A stretch of 64,000 bases of DNA from Manihot esculenta. Its lineage: Eukaryota > Streptophyta > Magnoliopsida > Malpighiales > Euphorbiaceae. Both the position numbers and the translations under genes were made by a program. Within the stretch, counting starts at the first letter, position 1, and each line of letters begins with the position of its first letter. Below the pieces are notes generated by a model. It did no database searches. It was not told the origin of the DNA and saw only the letters and a list, made by a program, of their open reading frames with translations. The DNA lies in contig NC_035161.2 of NCBI RefSeq assembly GCF_001659605.2, positions 7,951,556 to 8,015,555 on the forward strand. Reading direction: 5' to 3'. Positions 46,701 through 57,962 of the stretch are shown here, in pieces.

Positions 46701-48388
46701 AAGAGCATGTTGTAAAGAGATAGAGTATAATGAGATAATGTCTAGCGTTGTGCTTTGCCCAGTGGTTGCTTAATCCCTAGTGTATGCATGTATCCTGTTT
46801 TCCGTTTCTTGATGAGAAATGTGTCAAGCTGGGCTTAACATTTGATGTGTTTATAAAACTCCAGTGAGCAGGGAAGAAAGGGTATAAAACCCCTTGACCC
46901 ATTTGAGAGAGGGAAGAAAGGGTAAATCCCTTGACCCAAAACAGAAACCAAGGCTAGCCTGTAATATGCGAACCCGAAGAATGGGTTCTATGTTTTCAGT
47001 TTAGTAGTTGCTCACTGGTGTAGGCCTTGACGGCTGTGGTTTTAAGGTTAAGCCTAGTAGGTTTTCAGAAAAGTTTTTAAAAGCTAGCGTTCTAGTTGGA
47101 TCATGTATGGGATTAATCAGGTACACAGAGTTCAGTAGCAGGCTTGCTACGGGTCTAGGCGGCCTTAAGCCGATCTGGATCCTAGCGCCGAGCAGTTTGG
47201 AGCCGTTACAGAGGGGTATCGATTTTCGGGCTGTTACACTGCCGCCGAAAGTGGCTGAGTTTCGGCTCTGGAGGGACTTTCGGCCGCCAAACCTGCCGCC
47301 GAAAGTACCCTGTTCAGCCTTCCTTTGCATGTTTTCTATGATTATTTTGAGGTGTTTTAGGGGGATTTTTGGGGAGTTGTTTAGAGTCATGTTCGTCTAT
47401 GTATGGTCCCTTATTTGAGTCCTCTTGTGTAGGTTCGGACTCGAGGACCCAAGGACCCCAGCAGTGAGATAGTTGCTTCTGAGTAAGCCCGAGGTGAGTA
47501 GAATAGAACTATATTTTAAATTAATGAATGCCATGTATGTATATTAGGTTGTATTGCATTAGAATTCACGAATATGTTGCATTGCATTATATGATATTGA
47601 TGTGGATGGTCATTGGATGATCTATAGCCCTCGATATGAGACGAGATGATATGATATGTTATGATATGATGAGGAAGCCCAGTGGGACCCATTCTACGTT
47701 CGCTGGCACCATGTAAGAGAAAGACCAGGACCCATTCTACGTTCTAGCACAAATGGACTATGTAGAGGGCTATAGTGACAAGTCCATCCTTGATGTGATT
47801 TGTTTGTGATGTGATGCATGTCATGAAAGCATGAATTTTAATATTATGTTTTACTATTCTGCTCACTGGGCTCTAGTAGCTCACCCCATTCCCTTAACCC
47901 CCAGGTTTGCAGGTTAGAGACAATCCAGGAAGTCGTCAAGGGTAAAAGGAGATGTCTATGTAATAGAATAGTAGTGGACATGATGATTTGATATGTAATG
48001 TTAAGAATAGTGATATGATGTAATGTAATGATGTTATTGAGGATTAGAACTGTACTTGACCCTAGTATGTATAGTTAATCCCTTCTTTCACATGATCTAT
48101 GTAATGTTTCTATAATATTTTATGTAAACCAAGCTTAATGTATGTTATGATACCCCATTGGAGCATTTGATGAGGACTCCAGTGTGAGATTTATGTTTAT
48201 GAGTATGTGCATGCACAGGTTAAGCTTGGTGTCTGAAAGAAAAAGTTTACAGTTTTATATATTCGGTATGATCATGTATGGGATTTAACAGGTATACAGG
48301 ATGTATGTCAAGCTTGCTACGGGTCCCGGCGACCTTAAGTCGATCTGAATCCTAGCGCCGGTAGAGGTCCGGTTTTCGGGTCGTTACA
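43752..48388 (+). mobile_element. Family A solo LTR containing a nested LTR
   Basis: Outer LTR pieces are 43752-44696 and 47244-48388, about 2.1 kb in total, with TGTAATACCC...GGGTCGTTACA ends. The flanks are AAGCT (43747-43751) and AGGCT (48389-48393), a target duplication with one change. The uninterrupted site is visible at about 14610. No gag or pol is present. The TATA position reads TGTAAAG, so the promoter is probably degraded. Confidence 0.9.
44697..47238 (+). mobile_element. Nested solo LTR of a related family, with recombination scar
   Basis: Starts TGTAATACCCGG and ends GGGCTGTTACA, flanked by CTGCC (44692-44696 and 47239-47243). A full LTR seems to end at 47210 (GCCGTTACA). It is followed by GAGGGGTATC, which resembles the leader and primer site (GAGTGGTATC), then by GATTTTCGGGCTGTTACA, a second LTR end. 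It is dense in TTCGGC-type motifs (44870-44970 and 45500-45780). Confidence 0.88.
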
Positions 48389-48701
48389 AGGCTTATCAAA
48401 ATGTTTATAGAATCTCTATTTTTTTTCAAATTGTATTTTTTTATAAAAAATTATACATTTTGTAATTTGAATAAAATGATTTGAATTTAAAGAATTTTTT
48501 AATAATTAAAGTTTGTGATATATATGCAATTTAAGCATGATAGCCGCTAGCACTGAGGCAGAGGTCGAACCCTGGTAAAAGAGTCAAGCTCAAAATCCAA
48601 TAGAGCTCACTATATAAGCTAATCCATCAGCACACCATCCAGCTCACGGTTGAAGTAGGCCGGGCTGACTGAGGGTCCGGACTCATTAGAGAGAAACCCA
48701 G
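48389..48701. other. Paralogous flank, right part, with element C LTR fragment
   Basis: 48389-48540 continues the sequence of 14610-14765. At 48541 it jumps to the 5' part of an element C LTR (GAGGCAGAGGTCGAACCCTG..., compare 14884), which is cut at 48701 by element A3. The first bases of the C LTR and about 90 bp of flank are deleted. Confidence 0.8.
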
Positions 48702-49057
48702 TGTAATACCCGGCTAGACTCCGGTATCGGAATTCCTACCGTCCGGTGGAATCTCGGATGTCGGAAACCTCTAGAAGGGCAAAATCATGTTTTCACAACT
48801 GTTTTCATGTTTTAATGATTTTTAAGTAAGAATGAATTTGAGTTTTTAAATGAAAAAGACCATGGAACCTTTACCAGGTTCGGCCGCCGAAAGTCATGTT
48901 CGGCTGCCGAACGTGGATAGGTTTTGGGAGCACTTTTGGCCTCCGAAAGTTGTGTTTGAAAGAAACCAGGTTCGACCGCCGAACCTCATGTTCGGCCGCC
49001 GAACATGCATGAGATGTGGGGGTACGTTCGGCCCCCGAACGTGAACTGGCCAGCCCC

Positions 49058-49065
49058 TATATAAG
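49058..49065 (+). promoter_or_regulatory. TATA box of A3 5' LTR
   Basis: TATATAAG within CCCCTATATAAGAGCTCC, followed by CATGGCCGAAACGGGCGAG, the same block that follows the TATA box in the minus-strand family A LTRs. Confidence 0.75.
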
Positions 49066-50149
49066 AGCTCCATGGCCGAAACGGGCGAGTTTTCTCCCCA
49101 TTTTCGGCCACGGTGAGTTCTTGCTCCTCCATGGTTCATTTTTTATGATTTTCCTTCAATCCTTCATGTTTTAACAAGGTTTATGTCGTTTTGAAGAGAT
49201 TTAAGCAAGTTTTGGAGCTTTGAGGTTCAAGAACTCAAAATCTCCCACCTCCGAGTTTAGGACGTCTCTCTCTCGATCTTCAAGAGGTAAGAGCCGATCT
49301 TAAGCTCATTTTATGTTTAAAGTAAGTTTTATGCAAGATCTATGGGGTAGAATGCATGTTTAGCTCATAGTTAGATTTTTGAGTTAATGTTATGTTTTGA
49401 GCAATGTATGTTGGATTGTGTTGTTGTTGTGTGTTGTAGTTGGGGTTTTAGGTAGTTTGAAACCCCTAGGAGCCAATGTATGTATATTTGCATGATTTGG
49501 TGAGTTATATGCATGTTGGAATGGAAGGGAGAAGATTTTGTGCAAAGGGAGCCAAGTTTCTGCCCTTTGGCAGAAACCAGGTTCGGCAGCCGAAGGAACT
49601 TTCGGCCGCCGAACATGGCTTGGGAGGCAGGCCTTTCGGCTGCCGAAGTTGCCCCTGAAAAGAGACTTTCGTCTCTGTCTGGGACTTTCGGCCGCCGAAG
49701 GTGCCGCCAAACCTGCCTGGGTTTCGGCTCTAGAGTGACTTTCGGCCGCCGAAGGTGCCACCGAAACTGCCCTGTCCAGCCTTCCTTTGCATGTTTTTGC
49801 ATGATTGTTTTGAGGTGTTTTAGGGGGTTTTTGGGGGATGTTTTCAGAGTTATGTTCTAGTTGTTTGGTCTCTCATTTGAGTCCACCTGTGTAGGTTCGG
49901 ACCCGAGGAACCGGGGACCTCAGCAATGAGTCAGTGTCAGAGCTAGCCAGAGGTGAGTGGAATAACTCTTATGCTTTTAAATAAATAAATCAGTTTTTGA
50001 GCATGTTCATGCATCACGGATGCCATGTGATATTTTAGGTTGTTTGCATTAGAAATCACGAATATGTTGCATTGCATAATATGTTGTTGATGTGGATGAG
50101 TGTTGAATGATCCATTAGCCCTCATAGGTTATGGCATGATGATATGATA

Positions 50150-50312
50150 TGGAAGTCCAGATGTGGCCTGCACTACGCCCCTGGCACTATGTAAGAGAAA
50201 GACCGGACATGGCCTGCACTACGCCCCCGGCACCATGGAATATGTATGTTATGTTATGTTATGTATAAGAGAAAGACCAGGTGTGGTTTGCACTACGCCC
50301 CTGGCATGATTG
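50150..50312. repeat. Tandem repeat in A3 LTR
   Basis: Three units with GGCCTGCACTACGCCCCTGG or a close variant, then CAC/ATGA and a TAAGAGAAAGACC tail. It is the same array as in A1, with different sequence at the repeat core. Confidence 0.8.
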
Positions 50313-50932
50313 GAATATGTAGAGGGCTAAATGGTGACAAGTTCATCCTTGATATGATTAATTGTGATGTGATGCATTCCATGATAGCATGTGTTTTAAA
50401 TGCTTTATGATTCTGCTCACTGGGCTCTAGTAGCTCACCCCTCTCCCAAATTCCCCAGGTTTGCAGGTACGGGTTAGACAGAGAAGTCAAGAAGAGTAAT
50501 GAAGTCTTATGGTTGTAATAGTTAGAATGTGGACATGATAGATTGTATAATGATGTTTAGATATGTAATGTAATGATATTAAGGTTAGAAGTGTGCTTGA
50601 CCATAGTATAATGTAATCCCTTTTTGAAACATGATCTTAATATTATTGATGTTTATGTTTAGCCAACTCAACACATGTTGTATACCATTGGGGCATTGAT
50701 GAGATCCCACAGAGGGATCATGTTTTCTGTTTATGCTTTGTATAGTGCATGCACAGGTTGAGTTTGGTGTATGTTGAAAGGAGAAGTTTTAAATTTTATG
50801 TATGTATGTTGATCATGTATGGGATTAAACAGGTTCACAGGTTACATGTCAGGCTTGCTACGGGTCCCGGCGGCCTTAAGCCGATCTGGATCCTAGCGCC
50901 GGTAGCGGCCCGATTTTCGGGTCGTTACAGAA

Positions 50933-50944
50933 TGGTATCAGAGC
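50933..50944 (+). other. A3 primer binding site (tRNA-Met type)
   Basis: TGGTATCAGAGC, three bases after the LTR end. Confidence 0.95.
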
Positions 50945-51194
50945 CCTAGGTTCATATGGTCGGACCTAGAGTGTCGGGCTCATAGATGTTATAGAAGGTC
51001 AAGCACAATAGGAAGATCATGTCCACTAGGATAGGATGTGGAGTCCTGTCTTGTTTGATGATGTGAAATGCCATGATTATATGCATGTGCATTAATGATA
51101 TGATATGATATGCATGTGATGAGGGTTCATGTGTGCCCACATGAACCATATGATGCTAATGTTTGCTTGCTATGTGCTACCTTTCAGAAATAGG

Positions 51195-52628
51195 ATGAGA
51201 GGAACTCGTCGATCTGCACGATTGACTGGAGTACCACCTGAGGATGAGGGCACGAGCGCCCGTCCTCCAGCATTGCTTAGGGCAATGTCAAGCAGGTCTA
51301 GCAGGGAAAGAGCAGTAAGAGACCCTAGAAGGTCTCTGGATCTAGGTAGAAGCAGATCAGTAAGAGGAACAGTTCAGGGAGGAGTATCAGAGGACATGGG
51401 GGATGATATGGATGTAGAGTAGAGGAGGGATGGCAGTCTGGGAGTTAGCATGTCAGAAGAAGGAATGGAAGAATCCCAAGGAGGCACCCAGGCCTCGGGA
51501 TTTGTTCAGCCACCTTACTACCCACCCTTCTCACAAAACCCTGGGTATTCGATGGGAGGCACATCGGATTACCATAGCTTTAGCCCTTATCCCACACAGA
51601 TGCCATACCCACCTTATTATCCTCCATACCCACAGTACCCAATGTATCCACCTCCACCTCACTATCCAAATCCAGCAAACCCTACCCCAGGGGATGTTGC
51701 ACCTCCTCCTCCTCCAGCAGAACCAGCAGCCCCAGCTACTCAACCTCCTAGACCTAGCTCAGCCTGTGGGAGCAAGGTCAAAATGACCGACTACATGAAG
51801 TTGGGTGCTCCCCAGTATGAAAAAGGGGATGACCCATTTGTGTATCTTGAAAGGGTTAAGGTGATCATAGATGAGATTGGGGCTGATGACAGTAGAGCCA
51901 TTCAGATGGCCGGGTTCACGCTTAAGTGCAAAAAGGCACGAGAGTGGTTCAAGAATTATGTGAACCCGAGAGTGGACAACATGTCTTGGGAAGAGTTTGC
52001 AAACGAGTTTGCAGGTTGGGCTTTTCCCGATAGTTCAAGGGAGATGAAGATGATAGAGTTTGAGCAGTTGAGGCAGACTGATGAGATGGGTGTAGAGGAG
52101 TTCACAGACAGATTCTTGGAGCTGTTGCCGTTTGCAGGGCAAAACCTTGACTCAGACCAGAAGAGGTCAAGGAGGTATATCATGAAACTCCACTCCAGAT
52201 ATTCCTCCTTGATCTAGTCAGCAGATAGGGAGAGCTTCCATGCCATAGTGGATATGGCCCGGAAAATGGAGGCCAGTGCCATCGTTCAGGGGACAGTTAA
52301 ACAGTCAGTGGCACAACCTTCTGGTTTTAAGACCCCAGGCTCTTCTTCAATGAGTGCAGCAACTTCAGGTAGCAAGAAGTGGGACAGAGGTCCCAGAAAG
52401 TCTAAGAAGAACAAGTTCTGGAACAAGGTTAAGTCCAGTCTGGGATTAGGGAGTGGCTCAAGCTCTGGTGCAAACAATGCAGTTTGTGCAAGGTGTGGTA
52501 AGCCACACAGAGGAGTATGTCGGTTTGGGATGACAGCCTGTTACAGATGTGGTCAGGAGGGGCATATGTCTCGAGAATGTCCAAGAGCAGCCCCGGTGGC
52601 ACAGTCCCAGCAGACAGCTTCAGGTAGT
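51195..52628 (+). pseudogene. A3 gag, broken and cut at its 3' end
   Basis: Starts at the ATG at 51195 (MRGTRRSARLTGVPPEDEG). It has the Pro/Tyr-rich N-terminus, the gag domain (AREWFKNYVNP... EEFANEFAGWAFPDSSRE) and two Cys/His motifs, CARCGKPHRGVC and [14 protein letters not shown]. There are two in-frame TAG stops, at 51420 and 52215, both at Gln positions of sister copies. Coding homology stops after [10 protein letters not shown] at about 52628, where family B LTR sequence begins. The frame runs on in that LTR to 52778 without meaning. Confidence 0.93.
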
Positions 52629-52925
52629 GTAGTCCACATTGTCCACTCAGAGTCTAGAGGAGGTCGGACCAATCCTAGGTCTTTTGTTATTACTGTTTGT
52701 AATTTTGATAGATCATGTATAGATTGTACAGCCCAGTGGAAAAGGTATTTGGTTGAGTGTAAATATTTTATGAATTGACAGGTCCAACTATCAGTTTTTC
52801 TCTTATATGTTTTATAATTTGAAATTATAGCAGGTTACATGTTTTTATATGTATAACTATCAGGGGAAGTTCTGTCAGTTTTCTGGGTCATATCAGTCTC
52901 TACAGTTTGGGATTTGGGTGTGACA
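52629..52925 (+). repeat. Family B 5' LTR, 3' part only
   Basis: Matches 59275-59555 base for base over long runs (TCCACTCAGAGTCTAGAGGA... GGGTGTGACA). Confidence 0.92.
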
Positions 52926-52930
52926 ATTTT

Positions 52931-52942
52931 TGGTATCAGAGC
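52931..52942 (+). other. Family B primer binding site (tRNA-Met type)
   Basis: TGGTATCAGAGC after the LTR end and a short ATTTT spacer. Confidence 0.93.
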
Positions 52943-53029
52943 CTAGGTTATAGATTCTGTAGACTTTCCTTGAGTTAGTATTTTTAATTATATTTTGATA
53001 ATTCCTTTCATATTTTCGTTTGTAGGACA

Positions 53030-56000
53030 ATGCCGCCCAGAGTAGGTAATAGAAGTCGGGGCCGTGGTGTTCGTACAGCTAGATTAGCTGATATTGGTCG
53101 ACCTCCTAGGGATCCTACAGTTGCACCTCCGCCTCTTCAAGGGGTGGCAGATCATGAGTTATCTGAGAGCCGAGAAGGACATGGAGAATCTGTCTCTCAT
53201 GGTGTTGAGTCAGGGGCATATCCGACTACACCATCGCCTTCCTCGGCACCTGCAGTTGCACCTCCTGTTGCACCTGCAGCTCCACCTTTTGTTCCACCTG
53301 TAGCACCAGCCCATCCTTTCCAGATAAATGCAGACTTGGGTGCTTTTGTGGCACAAGTAGTTACAGCAACTGTTACAGCCAAACCTAGAGATCCGTGGGA
53401 GATAGTGGATCGTGCTAGACGTTTGGGAGCTTATGATTTTGATGGTTCCTCTGATGCTGACATTGCAGATAAATGGTTAAAGAAAGTGCTAAAAGTGTTT
53501 GAATTAATGAAGTTGACTGATCCAGAGAAGGTGGAAAATGTACATGGTTTACTTCAGGGTAAGGCTGATGCTTGGTTTGATGGCATTCGTCGTAGACATG
53601 GAGTCAGACTGACTTGGGATCAATTTATACATGAATTTCGCTAGGAATATTTGTCAGAAAGTTACAGGAAAGGAAAATAGGATGCCTTTTTTAGGCTGTT
53701 TCAGGGAAGCCTCTCAATAAGAGAGTATGTTGACAAGTTTGACGATCTTTATTGCTTTGTTTCAGATATATTACCTTCTGAGGAAGCAAAATGTGACAGA
53801 TTTAGGCAGGGTCTACATGTTAATATCAGATCATCTATGACCTGGTTCAGAGGCAATAACTTCAGAGAGTTGGTGGAAGCAGCTTTGAATGTTGAAAAAG
53901 TTAAGCAAGAAGAGAAAGAGTATGAACAGAAGATGAGTAGAAAGCATTTGCAGGGCTCACAGGGGTTCAGAGAAAGACCAGCTAAGAGAGGGAGCAGTTC
54001 ATTTCAGCCCCAAGCTGGATACAGTGGTAGTGGTAGAGGTTCTTTTGTTAACACAGAGCAGCAGGTTGCCCGACCACAGTCCAGTCAGAGCTCAGTAGCA
54101 CAACCAACGGGTAGTTCCTTTGGGGCACAGAGACGTGGACAAGGACAAGGATATGCTTCTGGGTTTGAACAAAGGAAGAGACATTTTCCTCAATGTGCCA
54201 CCTGTGGTAAACATCATGCTGGGGAGTGCAGAAAATTCGATAGGGGTTGTTTTGAATGTGGTTCTTCGGGCCATTTTAAGAGAGATTGTCCATTGCTGAT
54301 AGCCAGAGACAGTGGTTCTCAGCAAGGATCAGTGGCGCCTCAGAATCTAGGGTATGGTACGACACCATCACAGGGTGTACCTACAGCACAAGTTGGGCCT
54401 GGCACAAGCAGAGCCAGTGGAGCTACTTCATCTTCTCAGTCTAGACCAACGATGCAACCTGGCAGACCTCGCACTCAGGCCAGAGTTTTTGCTATGACAC
54501 AGCAGGAGGCACGAGCATCTCCAGAGGTGGTGACTGGTATGTTAACTATTTTCGATAAAGATGCACACATTCTTATAGATCCTGGTTCCACCCACTCTTT
54601 CGTATCTCAATCCTTCTCTAAGCATGCTGATAGAGAATTAAAACCTTTAGACTGTGGATTAGCTGTGAGTACTCCAGTTGGGGATTCTGTAATATGTGAA
54701 TATGTGTATAGGGATTGTGTTGTTAAGTTGGGCAAACATGAGCTGTTAGTGGATCTAATTCCTTTGTGTCTACAAGATCTGGATGTCATCCTAGGTATGG
54801 ACTGGTTATCTCGTCATCATGCCACAATAGATTGCTTTGAGAAATCAGTGGTATTTAATAGTCCAGAAGGATCCAAGTTCACTTTCTTTGGGGAGAGGCG
54901 TTTACTTCCTTCTTATGTGATTTCTACCATGACTACTAGGAAGTTGCTTCGGAAGGGTTGTCAAGCATACTTAGCCTATGTGATGGATAGTAGTCGGGAA
55001 GGACCTAAATTGGAAGATATACCAGTAGTAAGCGAGTTCCCTGATGTATTTCCTGAAGAGCTTCCTGGGTTGCCTCCGGATAGAGAGATTGAATTCTCTA
55101 TTGATTTAAATCCAGTTACAGCTCCTATTTCTATGGCACCATACAGAATGGCTCCAGCAGAATTGAAGGAGTTAAAAGCACAATTGCAGGAGCTACTTGA
55201 TAAAGGTTTCATAAGACCCAGTGTTTCACCTTGGGGAGCCCCTGTGCTATTTGTGAAGAAGAAGGATGGTTCCTTAAGGTTGTGTATTGACTACAGACAA
55301 TTGAATCGAGTCACAGTGCGAAATAAGTATCCTTTACCCTGCATTGATGATCTTTTTGATCAGCTTCAAGGTGCTAAAGTATTCTCTAAGATTGATTTGC
55401 GGTCTGGTTATCATCAAGTGAAGATCAAGGAGTCTGATATACCCAAGACAGCCTTTAGAACTCGTTATGGGCATTATGAGTTCCTCGTTATGCCTTTCGG
55501 GTTAACTAATGCACCCCCTGCTTTTATGGATCTCATGAATAGGGTGTTCAAGCCCTACTTGGATAGCTTTTTTATTGTGTTTATTGATGACATTTTAGTA
55601 TATTCCCTAGCAAGGAAGAGCATGAGAAGCATTTACGAATAGTATTGCAGATTTTGAGAGATAAACAACTATATGCTAAATTGAGCAAATGTGAGTTTTG
55701 GCTTGATCGGGTGGTTTTCTTGGGACATGTTATCTCAGCAGATGGAGTTTTGGTTGATCCTAAGAAGATTGAAGCAGTAGTCAATTGGGATCCTCCAACT
55801 AATGTTACAGAGGTTAGAAGTTTTCTGGGCTTAGCAGGGTATTATCGTCGCTTTGTTCAGGATTTCTCCATCATTGTAGCACCATTGACTAAACTCCTTC
55901 GAAAGAATGCAAAGTTTGAATGGACAGATGAATGTCAAGAGAGTTTTGAGAAGCTTAAAACGTGTCTCACATCAGCTCCAGTTCTTACCTTACCCTCAGG

Positions 56001-57926
56001 TACAGATGGATTTGTGGTGTATAGTGATGCTTCTCACAAGGGTTTAGGCTATGTACTCATGCAACATGGGAAGGTGATAGCTTATGCTTCTAGACAGCTT
56101 AGACCACATGACTTAAATTATCCCACCCATGATCTGGAATTAGCTGCAGTTGTGTTTGCATTAAAGACATGGAGGCATTATCTTTATGGCGTGACTTGTC
56201 AGATTTTTACAGATCACAAGAGTTTGAAGTATCTTCTCACACAGAAGGAGTTGAATTTAAGGCAGAGACGATGGATTGAGTTACTTAAGGACTACGACTG
56301 TACCATTGAATATCATCCAGGTAAAGCTAATGTGGTAGCTGATGCCCTTAGTCGCAAGTCCTTTAGTAATTTGGCTTATCTCAAAACAGTTAGGCTTCCT
56401 TTGTTACTAGAGATCAGATCTTTAAGAGTAGAACTAGTAGTGGATGATGCAGGAGCATTGTTAGCAACTCTCAGAGTTCGACCAGTTTTGATGGAAAGAG
56501 TCAGAGATGCCCAAAGTCAAGATGAGCAGTTGAGTAAGATCAGGAATGAAGTAAGAAATGACACCCGTACCGACTTTTCTCTAAGGGAGGATGGAACTTT
56601 AGTGTTTGGTGATAGACTATGTGTACCCAGAGTGGAAAGCTTGAAGAGAGAGATTATGGAGGAAGCCCATTGTTCTGCTTACTCTATGCACCCAGGCAGT
56701 ACAAAAATGTACAGAGATCTTAGAGAAAACTATTGGTGGCCAGGTATGAAGAAAGAAATAGCTGACTTTGTGTCTACATGTTTAGTTTGCCAACAGATTA
56801 AAGCAGAACATCAACATCCAACAGGAAAGCTGCAACCGCTCCCTATTCCGGAATGGAAGTGGGAACACATTACTATGGATTTTGTTTCTGGGTTACCTCG
56901 TACTTTGCATGGACATAATGCAGTATGGGTGATAGTTGATAGATTAACCAAGTCAGCACACTTTTTGCCTGTCAGAATGGATTATTCTTTAGACAAGTTA
57001 GCAGAGATCTATGTCAATGAGATTGTAAGACTTCATAGTGCTCCAGTTTCTATTGTTTCAGATAGAGATCCAAGATTCACTTCTCGTTTTTGGCCTAGCT
57101 TGCAAAATGCTTTAGGCACCAAGTTGAAGTTTAGCACTTCCTTTCACCCTCAGACTGATGGTCAATCAGAAAGAACTATCCAGACCTTGGAGGATATGCT
57201 GAGAGCTTGTGTGATGGAGTTAAAGGAAGTTGGGATAGGTATGTGCATTTAATGGAGTTCTCTTATAATAATAGTTATCATTCGAGTATCGGCATGGCTT
57301 CTTATGAAGCTTTATATGGGAGAAGATGCAGAACGCCATTGTGTTGGAATGAGGTAGGGGAAAGACAATTAGAAGGTCCATAACTAGTACAACACACTAC
57401 AGATAAAATTCAGATGATCAGAAGTAGATTAAAAGCAGCACAAGACAGACAGAAGAGTTATGCAGATTTGAAGAGAAGGGATATTGAATATAATGTTGGC
57501 GACAAGGTATTTCTGAAGATCTCTCCTTGGAAAGGGGTTGTACGTTTTGGCAAACGTGGAAAATTGAGTCCGCGATTCATTGGACCATATGAGATTTTAG
57601 AGAGAATTGGACCAGTTGCTTATCGTTTAGCACTACCTTCAGAGCTATCTCAGATTCATGATGTCTTCCATGTATCCATGTTAAGGAGATATAGAAGTGA
57701 CCCTTCCCACATCCTCCAGAAACAACCTATCGAGTTGAGGGAAGACTTAACATATGAAGAAGAGTCAGTAGAGATCATTGCCAGAGAAGATAAGGTTTTA
57801 AGGAGCAAGATAATACCCCTGGTTAAAGTTCGATGGAGTAATCATTCTGCTAAAGAAGCTACCTGGGAAAAAGAAGAGAATATGCAAATTCAATTTCCAC
57901 ATTTATTCCCTTCACCAGGTATGTAA
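53030..57926 (+). pseudogene. Family B gag-pol polyprotein, broken
   Basis: Starts MPPRVGNRSRGRGVRTARL at 53030, directly after an acceptor-like TTTCGTTTGTAG. Breaks: TAG at 53642 and 53678 in gag, a one-base loss in a C run near 55605, a one-base loss in a G run near 57228 and TAA at 57381. Domains in order: Pro/Ala-rich N-terminus, gag (DKWLKKVLKVFELM... ADAWFDGIRRRHG), CCHC knuckle ([14 protein letters not shown]), protease ([12 protein letters not shown]), RT with intact FIDDILVY, RNase H ([12 protein letters not shown]), integrase ([45 protein letters not shown]) and a chromodomain-like tail (VKVRWSNHSAKEATWEKEE...). Few defects separate it from an intact frame, which fits its youth. Both frameshifts are single-base losses in homopolymers and could be assembly errors. 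Confidence 0.94.
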
Positions 57927-57962
57927 ATTTCGAGGACGAAATTTCTTTTAGGAGGAGAGAAT
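57925..57962 (+). promoter_or_regulatory. Family B hairpin and polypurine tract
   Basis: AAATTTCG (57925-57932), loop AGGA and CGAAATTT (57937-57944) form a perfect 8-bp inverted repeat that starts within the gag-pol stop codon. TAGGAGGAGAGAA (to 57962) is the polypurine tract before the 3' LTR. Confidence 0.85.

Larger units (their letters stand above)
48702..50929 (+). repeat. A3 5' LTR
   Basis: LTR of 2228 bp, TGTAATACCCGG...GGGTCGTTACA. TTCGGC motif clusters at 48880-49045 and 49578-49770 lie on either side of the TATA box. GCC-repeat units occur at about 50150-50310. Confidence 0.94.
48702..52628 (+). mobile_element. A3: family A element, 5' half only
   Basis: Contains the 5' LTR (48702-50929), primer site, leader and most of gag. 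At about 52628 it passes directly into family B LTR sequence. Protease, pol and the 3' LTR are missing. It inserted into an element C LTR fragment. Confidence 0.93.

Noticed and set aside
51129..51194. The upstream in-frame ATG at 51129 as start of A3 gag.
   Set aside because: The ATG at 51195 has the same context in A1 and A2 and follows the acceptor-like CAG. Upstream residues are not conserved among copies.
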